The translations under genes were made by a program, and so were the position numbers. From an uncultured Verrucomicrobiota bacterium (GTDB taxonomy: Bacteria > Verrucomicrobiota > Verrucomicrobiia > Opitutales > Intestinicryptomonadaceae), in the NCBI GenBank assembly GCA_949293415.1, contig CASFDK010000036.1, forward strand, positions 1-56,831: a DNA stretch of 56,831 bases, written 5' to 3'. The notes beneath the pieces were generated by a model. The model had not been told where the DNA came from and made no database searches. It was given only the letters and a program-made list of their open reading frames with translations. Below, piece after piece: positions 8,801 through 16,592 of this stretch; position 1 is the first letter of the stretch, and each line of letters begins with the position of its first letter.

Positions 8801-9074
8801 AAAGGAGGCGACCGAATTTCTTGCGTACATTTACGGAAACGGAATCGGCGTTGCCCGCGACGAAAAGAAAGCCGAGAAACTGCTTGCCGAACTTCTTAAC
8901 AATAGGGAAACGAACTACGTGCACCTTGCCAAGAAATACTTGGACGGCACGAATTTCATAACCGATGTCGACCGCGCGAAATTCCTCCTGAAATTGGGCG
9001 CGGACAACGGCAACTGGGCGGCGAAAAACAGGCTGGACAACTTCGAAAAATTTGTCGCCGAAAATAAAAAGTAG
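5835..9074 (+). CDS. Large secreted Sel1/TPR-like repeat protein
   Basis: This encodes 1079 residues. A signal peptide (MKRALIYPVLLFLISPIFG) is followed almost entirely by helical pairs of the Sel1 type. Repeats are clearest in the second half, for example LALCHLNGRGTARDGAKALA, LAYCYRNGIGTKVDSDKADK and LAYIYGNGIGVARDEKKAEK, each with the Gly-x-Gly turn and Ala-Lys-Ala/Leu helix end of the family. Sel1 solenoids serve as protein-protein scaffolds, often in the periplasm or envelope stress pathways. The partner is not indicated. It is transcribed alone between two terminators. The first 400 residues are more divergent and the repeat register is not obvious there. Confidence 0.85.
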   Translation: MKRALIYPVLLFLISPIFGANADYSAMFGSDKLKAAESAYEKFGYVSPLVELAKTDAAARKKLDELVADLKSKSEKSSYARDRLANIYFLDGDRAQFEKVANPDFAKVVFSSPDEIYPELDAETYSVLTKDNRYVYNTVVSRLCNIGREDIAKKIWNSDGYWNREFQPWNAVSDYSTLKNRGVEGISKKRLIGFLSKFADELDAFAATRMYVLTMNDAQYAKEFEAAKKVLDTLPPDRRASELRNAFGNFGMKELAAEQLEKLYEMGKLNLYEKQSLLSYWLYGNQNVYRDTIPDSLFSSPNRAKAVKLMEEIAPVDAEVSDSTTTVMLICYYAKIGDSEKLSQALKKFLPKIQNQWNLRQIAKRLILGIDGFPKDEKLAQSLLNRLTITERADFYRNLALGVTCSYFDYYIPPKQMQKFLRTSAELGNKDAAKHLLSWFGYFDALEFCDSLKDRAAAENLKACYQAENGDWSSAVESFKESAQFGGEYAKLTLACCKYEGRGMAVDKAVALSEMEKLVNSLKPYPNFYIYSNAKSQISLLFGEKSEVYGKFLDLCNLAGIADSAYDKYQVLSDYPEAGREVKILELAKSFYSWRKDNFNSSGEFLDTKKAKNKKVNIELDYEYTFSLMSGEDGEKNPEKAFNIIKNNYAYDNLGQFWLAYCYRNGIGTKVDSDKADKLLASIDVSDRVPDFAFFKNAPKLPDDALKPLVERYIAGAKTGRMLANAARLYLRGTNGLAPDFARAIALYEKAAALDGSFFENLANVYKDNWVLKDDKKYFENLSRYHDFFQKELPYVPHKVYFDLALCHLNGRGTARDGAKALAYFEKAAERPYSTKTVPALEALAYCAEKGIGRPSDPDEAAKLRKKAEELMLAQTYPTGAKNAVAIANLYNKGGLEDNPERRLYWLEFSRKNYPSLSICWRLYDFYTKNPKCRDWKKANEFLAEHAKYAPHSPWNLYRRGLSLVVGAGMEKDVSKGVKLLEDAALRYRKEATEFLAYIYGNGIGVARDEKKAEKLLAELLNNRETNYVHLAKKYLDGTNFITDVDRAKFLLKLGADNGNWAAKNRLDNFEKFVAENKK

Positions 9075-9092
9075 ATTCCCCCGAACCCAAAA

Positions 9093-9127
9093 AAAACGGC
9101 GCAATCCGAAGTGGTTTGCGCCGTTTT
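9093..9127. terminator. Bidirectional terminator between two converging genes
   Basis: AAAACGGCGCAA (9093-9104) pairs perfectly with TTGCGCCGTTTT (9116-9127) around an 11-base loop, with A-run and T-run edges. It can serve both the Sel1-repeat gene and the converging GH2 gene. The inner stem ACGGCGCAA also occurs in hairpins at 29.35 and 49.87 kb. Confidence 0.8.
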
Positions 9128-9142
9128 TGCAGGCTGCCGCCG

Positions 9143-11602
9143 CTATTTGGTTTCTATCGGCTTTTGTATTTTTAGCATGAGCGTCTTCGGCGCGAGCATG
9201 TGCCCGTACGCCGTGATTTTCACGTCGCCCGATTCTCCCGTAGGTTCTACCACCGCCAGCAGTTTGCCGTTAAACGACTTCATGTAGTTCGACGAGAACG
9301 CCGTCTGGTCTGTGGCGTCGCCGTTGCAGAGCGCGCGCAGTTTGCCCGCTCCCTCGACTTTCACGAACATGAAATTCGCCGCGCGCGGGCAGAAGGTGCC
9401 GTCCTTGTCGACGATGTCGATTTCGACGAAAATCAGCTCTTTCGGGTCGGGCAGAAGGGTGTCGCGGTCGGCGGACATCTTGAATGTCGCGGCTCTGCCC
9501 GCGGTCTTTACGGTCTTTTCCTCCACGGCTTTGCCGTCGTCGCCGTACGCCACAACCCTGATTTCGCCCGCCTGATAGGAAACGTCGTTCCAAATCATGC
9601 GGTATTTTTCCATAACATTTTTTGATTTCAGGTTTTTCGTCCTGACTCCCATACTTTTGCCGTTTACGAAAAGCTCGGCTTTCGGGTAGTTTGTGTAGAC
9701 GTGGACGGGCACGTTTTGTCCGAGTCTGTCCTCCCAGTTCCAGTGCGGCATGACGTGCAGCACCTTTACATCGGGGTTCCAGCGAGCCTGATAGGCGTAA
9801 AAGCGGTCTTTCTTGAAGCCCGCGAGGTCGACGATTCCGAAGTACGAGCTGCGGGCGGGCGTCCCCGGGTTGTAGGGCGTGGGTTCGCCGAGGTAGTCGT
9901 AGCCCGTCCATACGAATTCGCCGAAGAAAGTCGGGTTTTCGTCAAGCGCGGCGAATTCCTCGTCGGGAATCTGCGCCCATGGCGGCGTTTCGGTGTCGTA
10001 TGACGAAACCTGATAGTCTTCGTGGTAGGGCTGGCTGTCGCGCTTCACGGGGAAGTGGTAGCTTCCCCGCGAGCTTACGGTGGAGGCTGTTTCGCTTCCG
10101 TGGAATATCATGTTCGGATATTCCTTGGCATATTTTGCGTAGAGGAAAGGTTGGTAGTTCAGCCCGACAACGTCAAGCTCCTGCGGAATTTTGCTGACTT
10201 CGAACGCGCTTTTGATGTTGTTGATTCCCGCCGTCACGGGGCGCGTGGGGTCAAAGCGGTGGACGATGTCTACAAGGAATTTCGCCGTCGCGCCGCCGTC
10301 GGGGAAACGTTGGTCGTTGACTTCGTTGCCTATGCTCCAAAGTGCGACGCAAGGGTGGTTGCGGTCGCGCTTGACGAACGCGGTCAAATCCTTTTCTGCC
10401 CATTCGTTGAAAAGCTTGTGGTAGCCGTTTTCGCATTTCTGGTGCCGCCATTCGTCGAATGCTTCGTCCTCGACGATAAAGCCCATTTCGTCGCATAGGT
10501 CGAGCAGTTCGGGCGAGGGCGGGTTATGCGATGTGCGGATTGCGTTGCAGCCCATTTCTTTGAGCGTTTCGAGCTGGCGCTTGAGCGCGCGCACGTTTGT
10601 AGCCGCGCCAATGGGTCCGAGGTCGTGGTGCATACAAACGCCGTTGATTGCGGTTTTTCTGCCGTTGAGCACAAAGCCGCCGTCGCGGGTGATTTCGATT
10701 TTTCGGATACCGAAGCGCGTCGTGTAGCGGTCGATTTTCGCGCCGTTTTTGTCGAAAAGCGACGTTTCGAGGCGGTAGAGGTTGGGCGATTTCACGTCCC
10801 AAAGTTGCGGGTGCGGCACGTCGATGAAAATTTCCCCCGCGACGTTTTCGGATTCCGCCGAAGCCGCAAGCTTGCCGTCGGGCGCGTAGATTTTGTGGAC
10901 GATTTTCGCCGCACCGGCGGGGTTCACAATGTCGGTTTTGACGTTCACGGAAGCCTTTTCCCTCGCGATTTTCGGCGTGGTTACGAACGTGCCGCAGTAT
11001 GCCACGTGCGTGGGCGACTTGTACACGAGCCGCACGTTGCGGTAAAGTCCCGCTCCCGAATACCAGCGCGACGACTGTTCCTTGTTGTCAAGCCGTACCG
11101 CGAGCAGATTCTTTTCGCCGAATTTCACGAATTTTGTGATGTCGAAGCTAAACGACGCGTAGCCGTAGGGCCACGTGCCCGCAAATTGCCCGTTGACGAA
11201 AATTTGGGCATTGCTCATCGCGCCGTCGAACTCGACGAACACGCGCAAGCCGCTTTTGTCGGCGGGAATGTCGAGCGTATTTCTATACCAGCCCGCGCCG
11301 AAGCAGGGCAGGGCACCCGTACGTCCCGTGCGCAGCATCGCTCTTTTGTCGCCGTCCTGAATGACCTGAACGTACTGCATGTCGATGTTCATATCGAAGG
11401 GCTTGTCGATTGCCCAGTCGTGCGGGACTTTGACGGAATCCCATTTGGAGTCGTCGAAAGAGGATTTTTCGGCGTCGGGGAAGTCGCCCTTCGCGAATTT
11501 CCAGCCGTCTTCGAGCGCGACCGTCGAACGCGGCGATTCGCCCCCGAAGAGTATCGCCGAGAACGTGGTTGCGGTGAGTAATGTTGTAAGTAGTTTTTTC
11601 AT
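9143..11602 (-). CDS. Secreted glycoside hydrolase family 2 (beta-galactosidase-like)
   Basis: GH2 enzymes are retaining exo-glycosidases (beta-galactosidase, mannosidase or glucuronidase). This 819-residue protein has a signal peptide (MKKLLTTLLTATTFSAILFGG), so it acts in the periplasm or outside. The sugar-binding domain comes first (WDSVKVPHDWAIDKPF, GAGWYRNTLDIP), then the immunoglobulin-like domain and the TIM barrel. The acid/base is Glu427 in WSIGNEV and the nucleophile is Glu504 in FHGSETAS. GVCMHHDLGPIGAA and IRTSHNPPSPELLDLCDEMG are the barrel-entry motifs seen in beta-galactosidases. The C-terminus holds extra beta-domains (a DUF4982-like region is plausible). Galactosidase specificity is the best guess but is not proved by sequence alone. 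Confidence 0.9.
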   Translation of the reverse strand: MKKLLTTLLTATTFSAILFGGESPRSTVALEDGWKFAKGDFPDAEKSSFDDSKWDSVKVPHDWAIDKPFDMNIDMQYVQVIQDGDKRAMLRTGRTGALPCFGAGWYRNTLDIPADKSGLRVFVEFDGAMSNAQIFVNGQFAGTWPYGYASFSFDITKFVKFGEKNLLAVRLDNKEQSSRWYSGAGLYRNVRLVYKSPTHVAYCGTFVTTPKIAREKASVNVKTDIVNPAGAAKIVHKIYAPDGKLAASAESENVAGEIFIDVPHPQLWDVKSPNLYRLETSLFDKNGAKIDRYTTRFGIRKIEITRDGGFVLNGRKTAINGVCMHHDLGPIGAATNVRALKRQLETLKEMGCNAIRTSHNPPSPELLDLCDEMGFIVEDEAFDEWRHQKCENGYHKLFNEWAEKDLTAFVKRDRNHPCVALWSIGNEVNDQRFPDGGATAKFLVDIVHRFDPTRPVTAGINNIKSAFEVSKIPQELDVVGLNYQPFLYAKYAKEYPNMIFHGSETASTVSSRGSYHFPVKRDSQPYHEDYQVSSYDTETPPWAQIPDEEFAALDENPTFFGEFVWTGYDYLGEPTPYNPGTPARSSYFGIVDLAGFKKDRFYAYQARWNPDVKVLHVMPHWNWEDRLGQNVPVHVYTNYPKAELFVNGKSMGVRTKNLKSKNVMEKYRMIWNDVSYQAGEIRVVAYGDDGKAVEEKTVKTAGRAATFKMSADRDTLLPDPKELIFVEIDIVDKDGTFCPRAANFMFVKVEGAGKLRALCNGDATDQTAFSSNYMKSFNGKLLAVVEPTGESGDVKITAYGHMLAPKTLMLKIQKPIETK

Positions 11603-11783
11603 ATATACAGAATTGCGGCGAAAAAAAAGCGTTTACCATTTTTTTGATTCGGCGCAATGATTATTTGAGCAATTTTTACGGCAAAAATAAATTAATAAAA
11701 AGCTTTACAAAACTGAGTTTTTGCGGATTATGTCTGTCTTTTAAAGAACAGAACTTTATATTCAATCAATAAAGGTAGTAAAA

Positions 11784-11885
11784 ATGGCAAACCTGAAGAA
11801 AAAACGCAGACTCAAGATGAATAAGCATAAACGCTCGAAGCGTTCGAAGGCAAATCGTCATAAGAAGCGCACGTGGGCGTGCTAA
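11784..11885 (+). CDS. bS22-like small ribosomal protein (AURKAIP1/COX24 type)
   Basis: A 33-residue, extremely basic protein that is easily missed: [16 protein letters not shown], then [17 protein letters not shown]. The pattern KKRR-KMNKHKRxK-xxNRHKK matches the COX24 C-terminal domain family, whose members are mitochondrial mS38 and mycobacterial bS22, both of the small ribosomal subunit. The motif AAAGGTAG about 8 bases upstream is one of the few ribosome-binding sites visible in this window. A strong terminator follows at 11943. It is a single-gene unit ahead of birA. Assignment rests on composition and motif, because the protein is too short for more. Confidence 0.8.
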   Translation: MANLKKKRRLKMNKHKRSKRSKANRHKKRTWAC

Positions 11886-11942
11886 GCGCGAAATCCGTCC
11901 GTTAAGCGCATTGAGCGTTTTTTTGCTCGAAAGTTTGCGAAG

Positions 11943-11970
11943 CCGACATATCTGGATATGTCGGTTTTTT
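11943..11970 (+). terminator. Strong terminator after the bS22-like gene
   Basis: CCGACATAT and ATATGTCGG form a perfect stem around CTGG, followed by TTTTTT. It lies 58 bases after the stop codon. Confidence 0.85.
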
Positions 11971-12004
11971 GTTTTTTATAAACCGCCCGAAAAACGTTTT
12001 CCAT

Positions 12005-12796
12005 ATGTCTGACATTCTCGAAAAAGACCGACTTCTTGCCGAACTCGACCGCTTCGGTTTCGGCGGCATGCTGCATTTTTTCGACACGACCGAAAGCACG
12101 AACGACGACGCAATGCGGATGTTGCGCGAAGGCGCGCGCCCGCCGTTTGTCGTTGCCGCAAAAAGGCAGACCCGCGGGCGCGGACGGCTCGACCGCCGTT
12201 GGTACTCGGACGAATCGTCAACGCTCTGCGTTTCGGTAGCCGTCGATTTGCCCGCCGATGCGGGGCTTGTTTCGTCGTTTACAGTCGCCTGCGGGGTGGA
12301 AATTTGCAATGCGTTAAAGCGTGCTTTCGACGCGGAACTTTTCCTCAAATGGCCCAACGACCTCTATTCAAAACGCGGCGGGAAAATCGGCGGTATGCTT
12401 ACGGAGCTTTATGTGGGCGTTGGTGCGAGGAGCGCGGTTTTCGGCGCGGGCATAAATTGTTTTGCGTCGGCGGGGAATTTGTCCGCGCCGAGCGACGTTC
12501 TTTCTTCGATGGACGCACTCGAGTCCGTTTGTTCCCGCGAAGTTTCGATGAATGCGCTTTGCGCGCTCGTCGTTTCTTCGGCGCAAAAAGCGGCGGGGAG
12601 GGCTTCGACACGCGGCTTGGCGGCGGAATTTTCGCCGTTCGACTGGCTGCGCGGCAAACGTATGCGTCTGGATATCGGGGGGCGGATTATCGACGGAATC
12701 GCCTGCGGAATCGATGATTCCGGCAGAATCGGGATTTCCGAAAACGGCGGTCGGCTCGCATATTACGCGGCGATAGAGGCATTCCCCGTGAAATGA
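12005..12796 (+). CDS. birA: Biotin--[acetyl-CoA carboxylase] ligase
   Basis: This enzyme activates biotin to biotinyl-AMP and attaches it to the BCCP lysine of acetyl-CoA carboxylase. The 263-residue product starts at ATG 12005 (an upstream ATG at 11969 lies in the preceding terminator region). Motifs are TESTNDDAM, the biotin/AMP loop QTRGRGRLDRRWYS (family GRGRxxRxW) and LKWPNDLYSKRGGKIGGML with the catalytic lysine, then a small C-terminal SH3-like domain (IDGIACGIDDSGRI). There is no N-terminal helix-turn-helix, so this is a monofunctional ligase and not the E. coli-type repressor. Confidence 0.92.
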   Translation: MSDILEKDRLLAELDRFGFGGMLHFFDTTESTNDDAMRMLREGARPPFVVAAKRQTRGRGRLDRRWYSDESSTLCVSVAVDLPADAGLVSSFTVACGVEICNALKRAFDAELFLKWPNDLYSKRGGKIGGMLTELYVGVGARSAVFGAGINCFASAGNLSAPSDVLSSMDALESVCSREVSMNALCALVVSSAQKAAGRASTRGLAAEFSPFDWLRGKRMRLDIGGRIIDGIACGIDDSGRIGISENGGRLAYYAAIEAFPVK

Positions 12797-12798
12797 AA

Positions 12799-12823
12799 AA
12801 TGCGCGGTTGTCCGCCGCGCATT
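12799..12823. terminator. Hairpin between birA and the converging gene
   Basis: AATGCGCGG (12799-12807) pairs perfectly with CCGCGCATT (12815-12823). There is no long T-run on the plus side, but short A/T tracts flank both sides. It probably acts as a convergent terminator. Confidence 0.5.
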
Positions 12824-12848
12824 GTCCGTAGAAAAATTTCGACCGTCT

Positions 12849-15293
12849 TTATTGGTAGAGCATTGAAGCCGTTACCGACGGCGACTGACCGAGGGCGCGG
12901 AAACGCACCCAGTAGCCCGAGAAGTTTTCGGGCATAAGCTTTTCGAAGAGCCTGCCGCCCTTTACGTCGACTACGCCGTACTCGAGCCAAAGCCCCGTGC
13001 CGTCTACATCGATTTCGACCGCAATTTTCACGTCCTTTTCGGATGCGATTTTCAGCGTCTTTTTGTCGTAGCCGGTCAGCAGGAACGGGTCGGAGAGCGA
13101 GCCGTTTTCCACCGACTGGTTCTGCCACGCGCAGCCTTCGCCTACGGGCTTGCCGAGCTTCCAGAGGTCGTCTATCGAGCCAGCCCAGAGCGAGAACTTG
13201 CCGTCGTCGGAGACTATTACATGCGGATTGTTTTCGGCTGCGGCTGTGTCAGACATGCCGCTTACGAACATCAGACCGCAGAACGAGGCGTAGTCGAATA
13301 CTGCGAACGGGTGCGAGGCGATGGGGCGGATTTTCGCCATTCCCTGCGCGTTGCGCGCGGGCAGTTCGTAGAATGTTCCGCCGCAGTTGAACAGGTCGCG
13401 TTCGGTTGCCACTTCGCGCGCTACTCTTGCGCGGACGGGCGCGTTCAGAAAACGCCTGTCGAGCGGCAGTCTGTAGCGTTTGCCGTCTTCGACGACGAGC
13501 ACAGAGCCTTTGTCGAAACTTACGCCTTCGGGCTTAATCATTGTGGAGCGCACATCGGCGACGGTTTTGGAATCGAGCTTTGCGGCTTTTAGGTTCAGAT
13601 TTGTGTCGAGCGCGTACGTGCCGATTTCGTCGAAGCCGCCGCTTTTGTTTTTGCGGAGTGCTACGACGGCGAGCGTTTTGTCGGCGGTCGAACGCATAAG
13701 GGCTACGGAGTCGGCACCGTCTTCGATTCGCGCGATTCCGTTAAAGTCGGCGGACGCGCGAAGACCGCGTTTTTCGGGCGCGGAAAGGTCGAAGTGGGCG
13801 GTGAAGTTGTATACGTCTTCGAGGGCTTCGATTTGCACCCATTCGGCGGAATCGTCGAGCGTTTCGAATTTGGGGGAGTCCGCCGAAATTTCGACGGTCT
13901 TTGCCGTCTTTTTGCCGTTTGCGGAAATCGAAACTACGCCCACCTTTGCGGGCTTTTTGTTGTCGCACGAGAGCGCGAGGATGCGCTTTGCAAAGCCGCC
14001 TACGAGCATCGGTTCGGAGAGCGTGCCGCGCAGAATGTTTTCGCGCAGGAAGACGCTGCCGCGCCCGGTCGGAGTTCCGAGGCTGTCGAGCTGCTCGGGC
14101 TCGAGGAATACGAGGTTCGAGTTCGACTTTTCGGGTGAGCAGTTGTCGGCTTTCATCGGGCGTTTGTTGTAGAATTCCTTCTGCGCCGAGTCGTCGCAGC
14201 CGAGGACGATTTTCCCGTTCCATTTGCAGAAGTCGCCCACGACCTTCAGGTAGTTCGAGCGCATTCTGATTCCCTTTGCGTGTTCCGAGTCGAAGTTCGG
14301 CGGGAACTTCCAGAATGCGCCGTGCATCGTCATCAGAAAATCGTCTTCGCCGATGTCTCGGATGCGCGGCCATTCGGTGTTCCAGCCGTGCGAGCCGTCG
14401 TACGAATGCGAGGCTTTGGGCAGACGGTATGAAAGCCATTTGCCGTTTTCGCAGAGCATTAAAATTACCGATTTTGCGTCGAAACCGAGCGACCAGAGCG
14501 GCGTTTTGTCGGGAGCGGAGCTGCCCTTGATGCCGTCTTTACCCGTGATTTCCGTGAACTGGCAGATGCGGATGGGCGTCCAGTCCTTGTCGTTCGGCGA
14601 CCAGCTTGCGAGCGCGCCCGATTTGAGAGTAGGGTCTTTGTCGACATCCTTGTGGTGTACGCCGTTGTTCGAGTAGAACAGCTTGCCGAAGCCCGCGTAG
14701 AAACCCTTGCCGTGGTAGCCATGGAGCTTCGAGCTTTTCGGCTTTTTCCCGTCGGCGTTGTCGGGGTGGGGCTTGAGGTTGCCGTCGCGGATGATTTCGC
14801 GCACGTCGAGCGTGTTGACGTCGACTTCGTAAAGTCCTTCCTCCATTGTGGCGAAGAAGACCTTGTTTTTGTCGTCGGTCTGCGAACGCGCCGTACCCGT
14901 GAGTCTGCCTGCCATTTTTCTGCGGTCGATTGCGCGTACATTTCCCTTTTCGTCGACGAAATAGCAGCCTATCACAAGCTGCTTGGACGCTTCGTGGACG
15001 AGTCTGTTGGCGTGCGTTCCGCCGAGCGATTCGGGGCGGATTGTGCGGTCGAGATTTTTGTCGATTTCGTAAAGTCTGTCGTCGGACTCGAACACTACGT
15101 GCGGCCCGTATGTTACCGCCCAGAGCTTGTCCGCCCACGGAACTACCGCGCCCGTTCCGCATTCGCCTTCGCTGTTCCACATCGAAAGGTGCGGGTAAAT
15201 ACCCGATATCGACTTGTATTTTCCCGAACCCGCAAGGGAGGCTGCGGATGTTAAAATGATTGCCCCAATAGTTAATAGTATGTGTCTTTCCAT
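12849..15293 (-). CDS. Large secreted protein, probable beta-propeller-like, unknown function
   Basis: This encodes 814 residues with an N-terminal signal peptide (MERHILLTIGAIILTSAASLA). The body has many short beta-strand repeats with Trp, Tyr and Asp-Gly turns, for example WADKLWAVTYGPHVVFESDD, VFFATMEEGLYEVDVNTLDV and WSPNDKDWTPIRICQFTEIT, which suggests a propeller-type fold. The final 150 residues include FLLTGYDKKTLKIASEKDVK and end near GYWVRFRALGQSPSVTASML, resembling a carbohydrate-binding or beta-sandwich tail. Proteins of this kind accompany polysaccharide lyases and hydrolases, but I cannot name an activity. It lies 37 bases after the SET-domain gene on the same strand and may be read through from that operon. 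Confidence 0.65.
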   Translation of the reverse strand: MERHILLTIGAIILTSAASLAGSGKYKSISGIYPHLSMWNSEGECGTGAVVPWADKLWAVTYGPHVVFESDDRLYEIDKNLDRTIRPESLGGTHANRLVHEASKQLVIGCYFVDEKGNVRAIDRRKMAGRLTGTARSQTDDKNKVFFATMEEGLYEVDVNTLDVREIIRDGNLKPHPDNADGKKPKSSKLHGYHGKGFYAGFGKLFYSNNGVHHKDVDKDPTLKSGALASWSPNDKDWTPIRICQFTEITGKDGIKGSSAPDKTPLWSLGFDAKSVILMLCENGKWLSYRLPKASHSYDGSHGWNTEWPRIRDIGEDDFLMTMHGAFWKFPPNFDSEHAKGIRMRSNYLKVVGDFCKWNGKIVLGCDDSAQKEFYNKRPMKADNCSPEKSNSNLVFLEPEQLDSLGTPTGRGSVFLRENILRGTLSEPMLVGGFAKRILALSCDNKKPAKVGVVSISANGKKTAKTVEISADSPKFETLDDSAEWVQIEALEDVYNFTAHFDLSAPEKRGLRASADFNGIARIEDGADSVALMRSTADKTLAVVALRKNKSGGFDEIGTYALDTNLNLKAAKLDSKTVADVRSTMIKPEGVSFDKGSVLVVEDGKRYRLPLDRRFLNAPVRARVAREVATERDLFNCGGTFYELPARNAQGMAKIRPIASHPFAVFDYASFCGLMFVSGMSDTAAAENNPHVIVSDDGKFSLWAGSIDDLWKLGKPVGEGCAWQNQSVENGSLSDPFLLTGYDKKTLKIASEKDVKIAVEIDVDGTGLWLEYGVVDVKGGRLFEKLMPENFSGYWVRFRALGQSPSVTASMLYQ

Positions 15294-15330
15294 AGTTAAA
15301 CGGGCAATATTGCGGAAGAGCCTTTTTAGG

Positions 15331-15819
15331 TCAACATTTTTTCGGGCGTCTTCCCTTCAGAAGTTTGCGGAGCTTGAGCCTGTCTTCAACCGCTACGATG
15401 TAGCCTACGCACTCGGGAAATCCGCAGCGGCACGGGTGGTCGAGAAAGTGCTCGAGCGCGTAGCCGTAGTTGTAGAGAATTTCCTCGCCTTTTTTGATGT
15501 CGCGCGTGGCGTAGAAGCGGATTTTCCCGTCTTCGCAGACCGCCTCGCAATTCGTGCGGCAGGCGTGGTTTATGAAACGCGCGTCGTTGTACTCGAAGTT
15601 GCCGTCGATGTCGTATTGGTCGTCAAGCTCGAAAATGTACACCGCGCCGTTTCCGCTTTTCTTGGCGGCTTCCTCCATCGCCAAGCCGCGGCGGTTCGAT
15701 TCCTCCTTGTCGATTTTCTCGCCCAGATAGTCTGCAATCCACTCGCCGTTTGCGATGTCCTGCGTAGCGAAAACGCCGTTGCCGTGGATTGCGGATTTTC
15801 TTACTTCGTACTTTTTCAT
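15331..15819 (-). CDS. SET-domain protein lysine methyltransferase with post-SET zinc motif
   Basis: SET proteins transfer methyl from S-adenosylmethionine to lysine. This 162-residue protein shows the full set: KYEVRKSAIHGNGVFATQDI at residues 3-22 (SET-N start), RFINHACRTNC at 81-91 (canonical NHSCxPN, here NHACRTN), GEEILYNYGY at 111-120 with the catalytic tyrosine, and a post-SET cluster HPCRCGFPEC (Cys130, Cys132, Cys137). Cys87 together with post-SET cysteines could bind zinc. The start codon overlaps the panB stop (TGATG), so translation is coupled. Bacterial SET proteins are uncommon. The chlamydial NUE enzyme acts on histone-like proteins, but the substrate here is unknown. Confidence 0.88.
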   Translation of the reverse strand: MKKYEVRKSAIHGNGVFATQDIANGEWIADYLGEKIDKEESNRRGLAMEEAAKKSGNGAVYIFELDDQYDIDGNFEYNDARFINHACRTNCEAVCEDGKIRFYATRDIKKGEEILYNYGYALEHFLDHPCRCGFPECVGYIVAVEDRLKLRKLLKGRRPKKC

Positions 15820-16592
15820 CACTTGTTCGGAAAGCGTCCGTTGCGTACGTCGGCGACGTATTCGGAGAATGCGTTTTTGACGGCTTCGGCGATGTTTGCG
15901 TAGCGTTTTGCGAAAGAGGGCGGATTTTCCGAGAATCCGAGAATGTCGGCGAGCACCAGCACCTGACCGTCGCAGTCCGCGCCCGCGCCGATTCCTATTG
16001 TCGGCACGGAGAGCGATTCTGTAACGGCTTTTGCGCATTCGGCATCGGTCATTTCCATAAGCACCACGAACACGTCCGCGGCTTCGAGTGCCTTTGCGTC
16101 GGCTAAAATTGCGGCTTTTTCGGCGTCGGTTTTGCCGAATTTTCTGTATCCGCCGAGCTTGAGCACCTGCTGCGGTTCGAGCCCGATGTGTCCCATTACG
16201 GCGATTCCCGCCTTTGTCAAACGCGAAATTTTTTCAGCCATATCCGCGCCGCCCTCTATTTTTACCGCGTCCGCGCCGCTCCGCACAAGCCGCGCGCAGT
16301 CGTCGAGTAGTCTGTCGAAGTTGTGGTGCGCGCAGGTAAACGGCACGTCGGCGACAATCAGCGCGTCGGGCTTTGCGCGGGCGACGGCGGCGGTATGGTG
16401 CGCCATATCGTCGATTGTAACGGGGACGGTGTTCGGGTAGCCGAGAACAGTGTTGCCGACCGAATCGCCGATCAGAATTATGTCGACATCGGCCGCATCG
16501 GCCAGAGCGGCGAACGGCGCGTCGTAGGCTGTGAGCATCGCGATTTTTTCGATGCCCTTTTTCTTCAAAATCGTTTTTGTTGTCTTTTTCAT
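15819..16592 (-). CDS. panB: 3-methyl-2-oxobutanoate hydroxymethyltransferase
   Basis: PanB transfers a hydroxymethyl group from 5,10-methylene-THF to alpha-ketoisovalerate, giving ketopantoate for pantothenate and CoA. The 257-residue length is normal. Motifs are AMLTAYDAPFAALADAADV, IILIGDSVGNTVLGYPNTVP, DVPFTC, VKIEGGADM (metal and substrate region), GIAVMGHIGLEPQ and TIGIGAGADCDGQVLVLAD. The gene overlaps the AsmA-like gene upstream by ATGA and the SET gene downstream by one base. No panC or panD is present in the window. Confidence 0.96.
   Translation of the reverse strand: MKKTTKTILKKKGIEKIAMLTAYDAPFAALADAADVDIILIGDSVGNTVLGYPNTVPVTIDDMAHHTAAVARAKPDALIVADVPFTCAHHNFDRLLDDCARLVRSGADAVKIEGGADMAEKISRLTKAGIAVMGHIGLEPQQVLKLGGYRKFGKTDAEKAAILADAKALEAADVFVVLMEMTDAECAKAVTESLSVPTIGIGAGADCDGQVLVLADILGFSENPPSFAKRYANIAEAVKNAFSEYVADVRNGRFPNK

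Noticed and set aside
11603..11783. Possible riboswitch or ncRNA between GH2 and the bS22-like gene
   Set aside because: The 181 bases are A/T-rich with no stable fold or known motif; they are most simply two divergent promoters that I cannot place with confidence.
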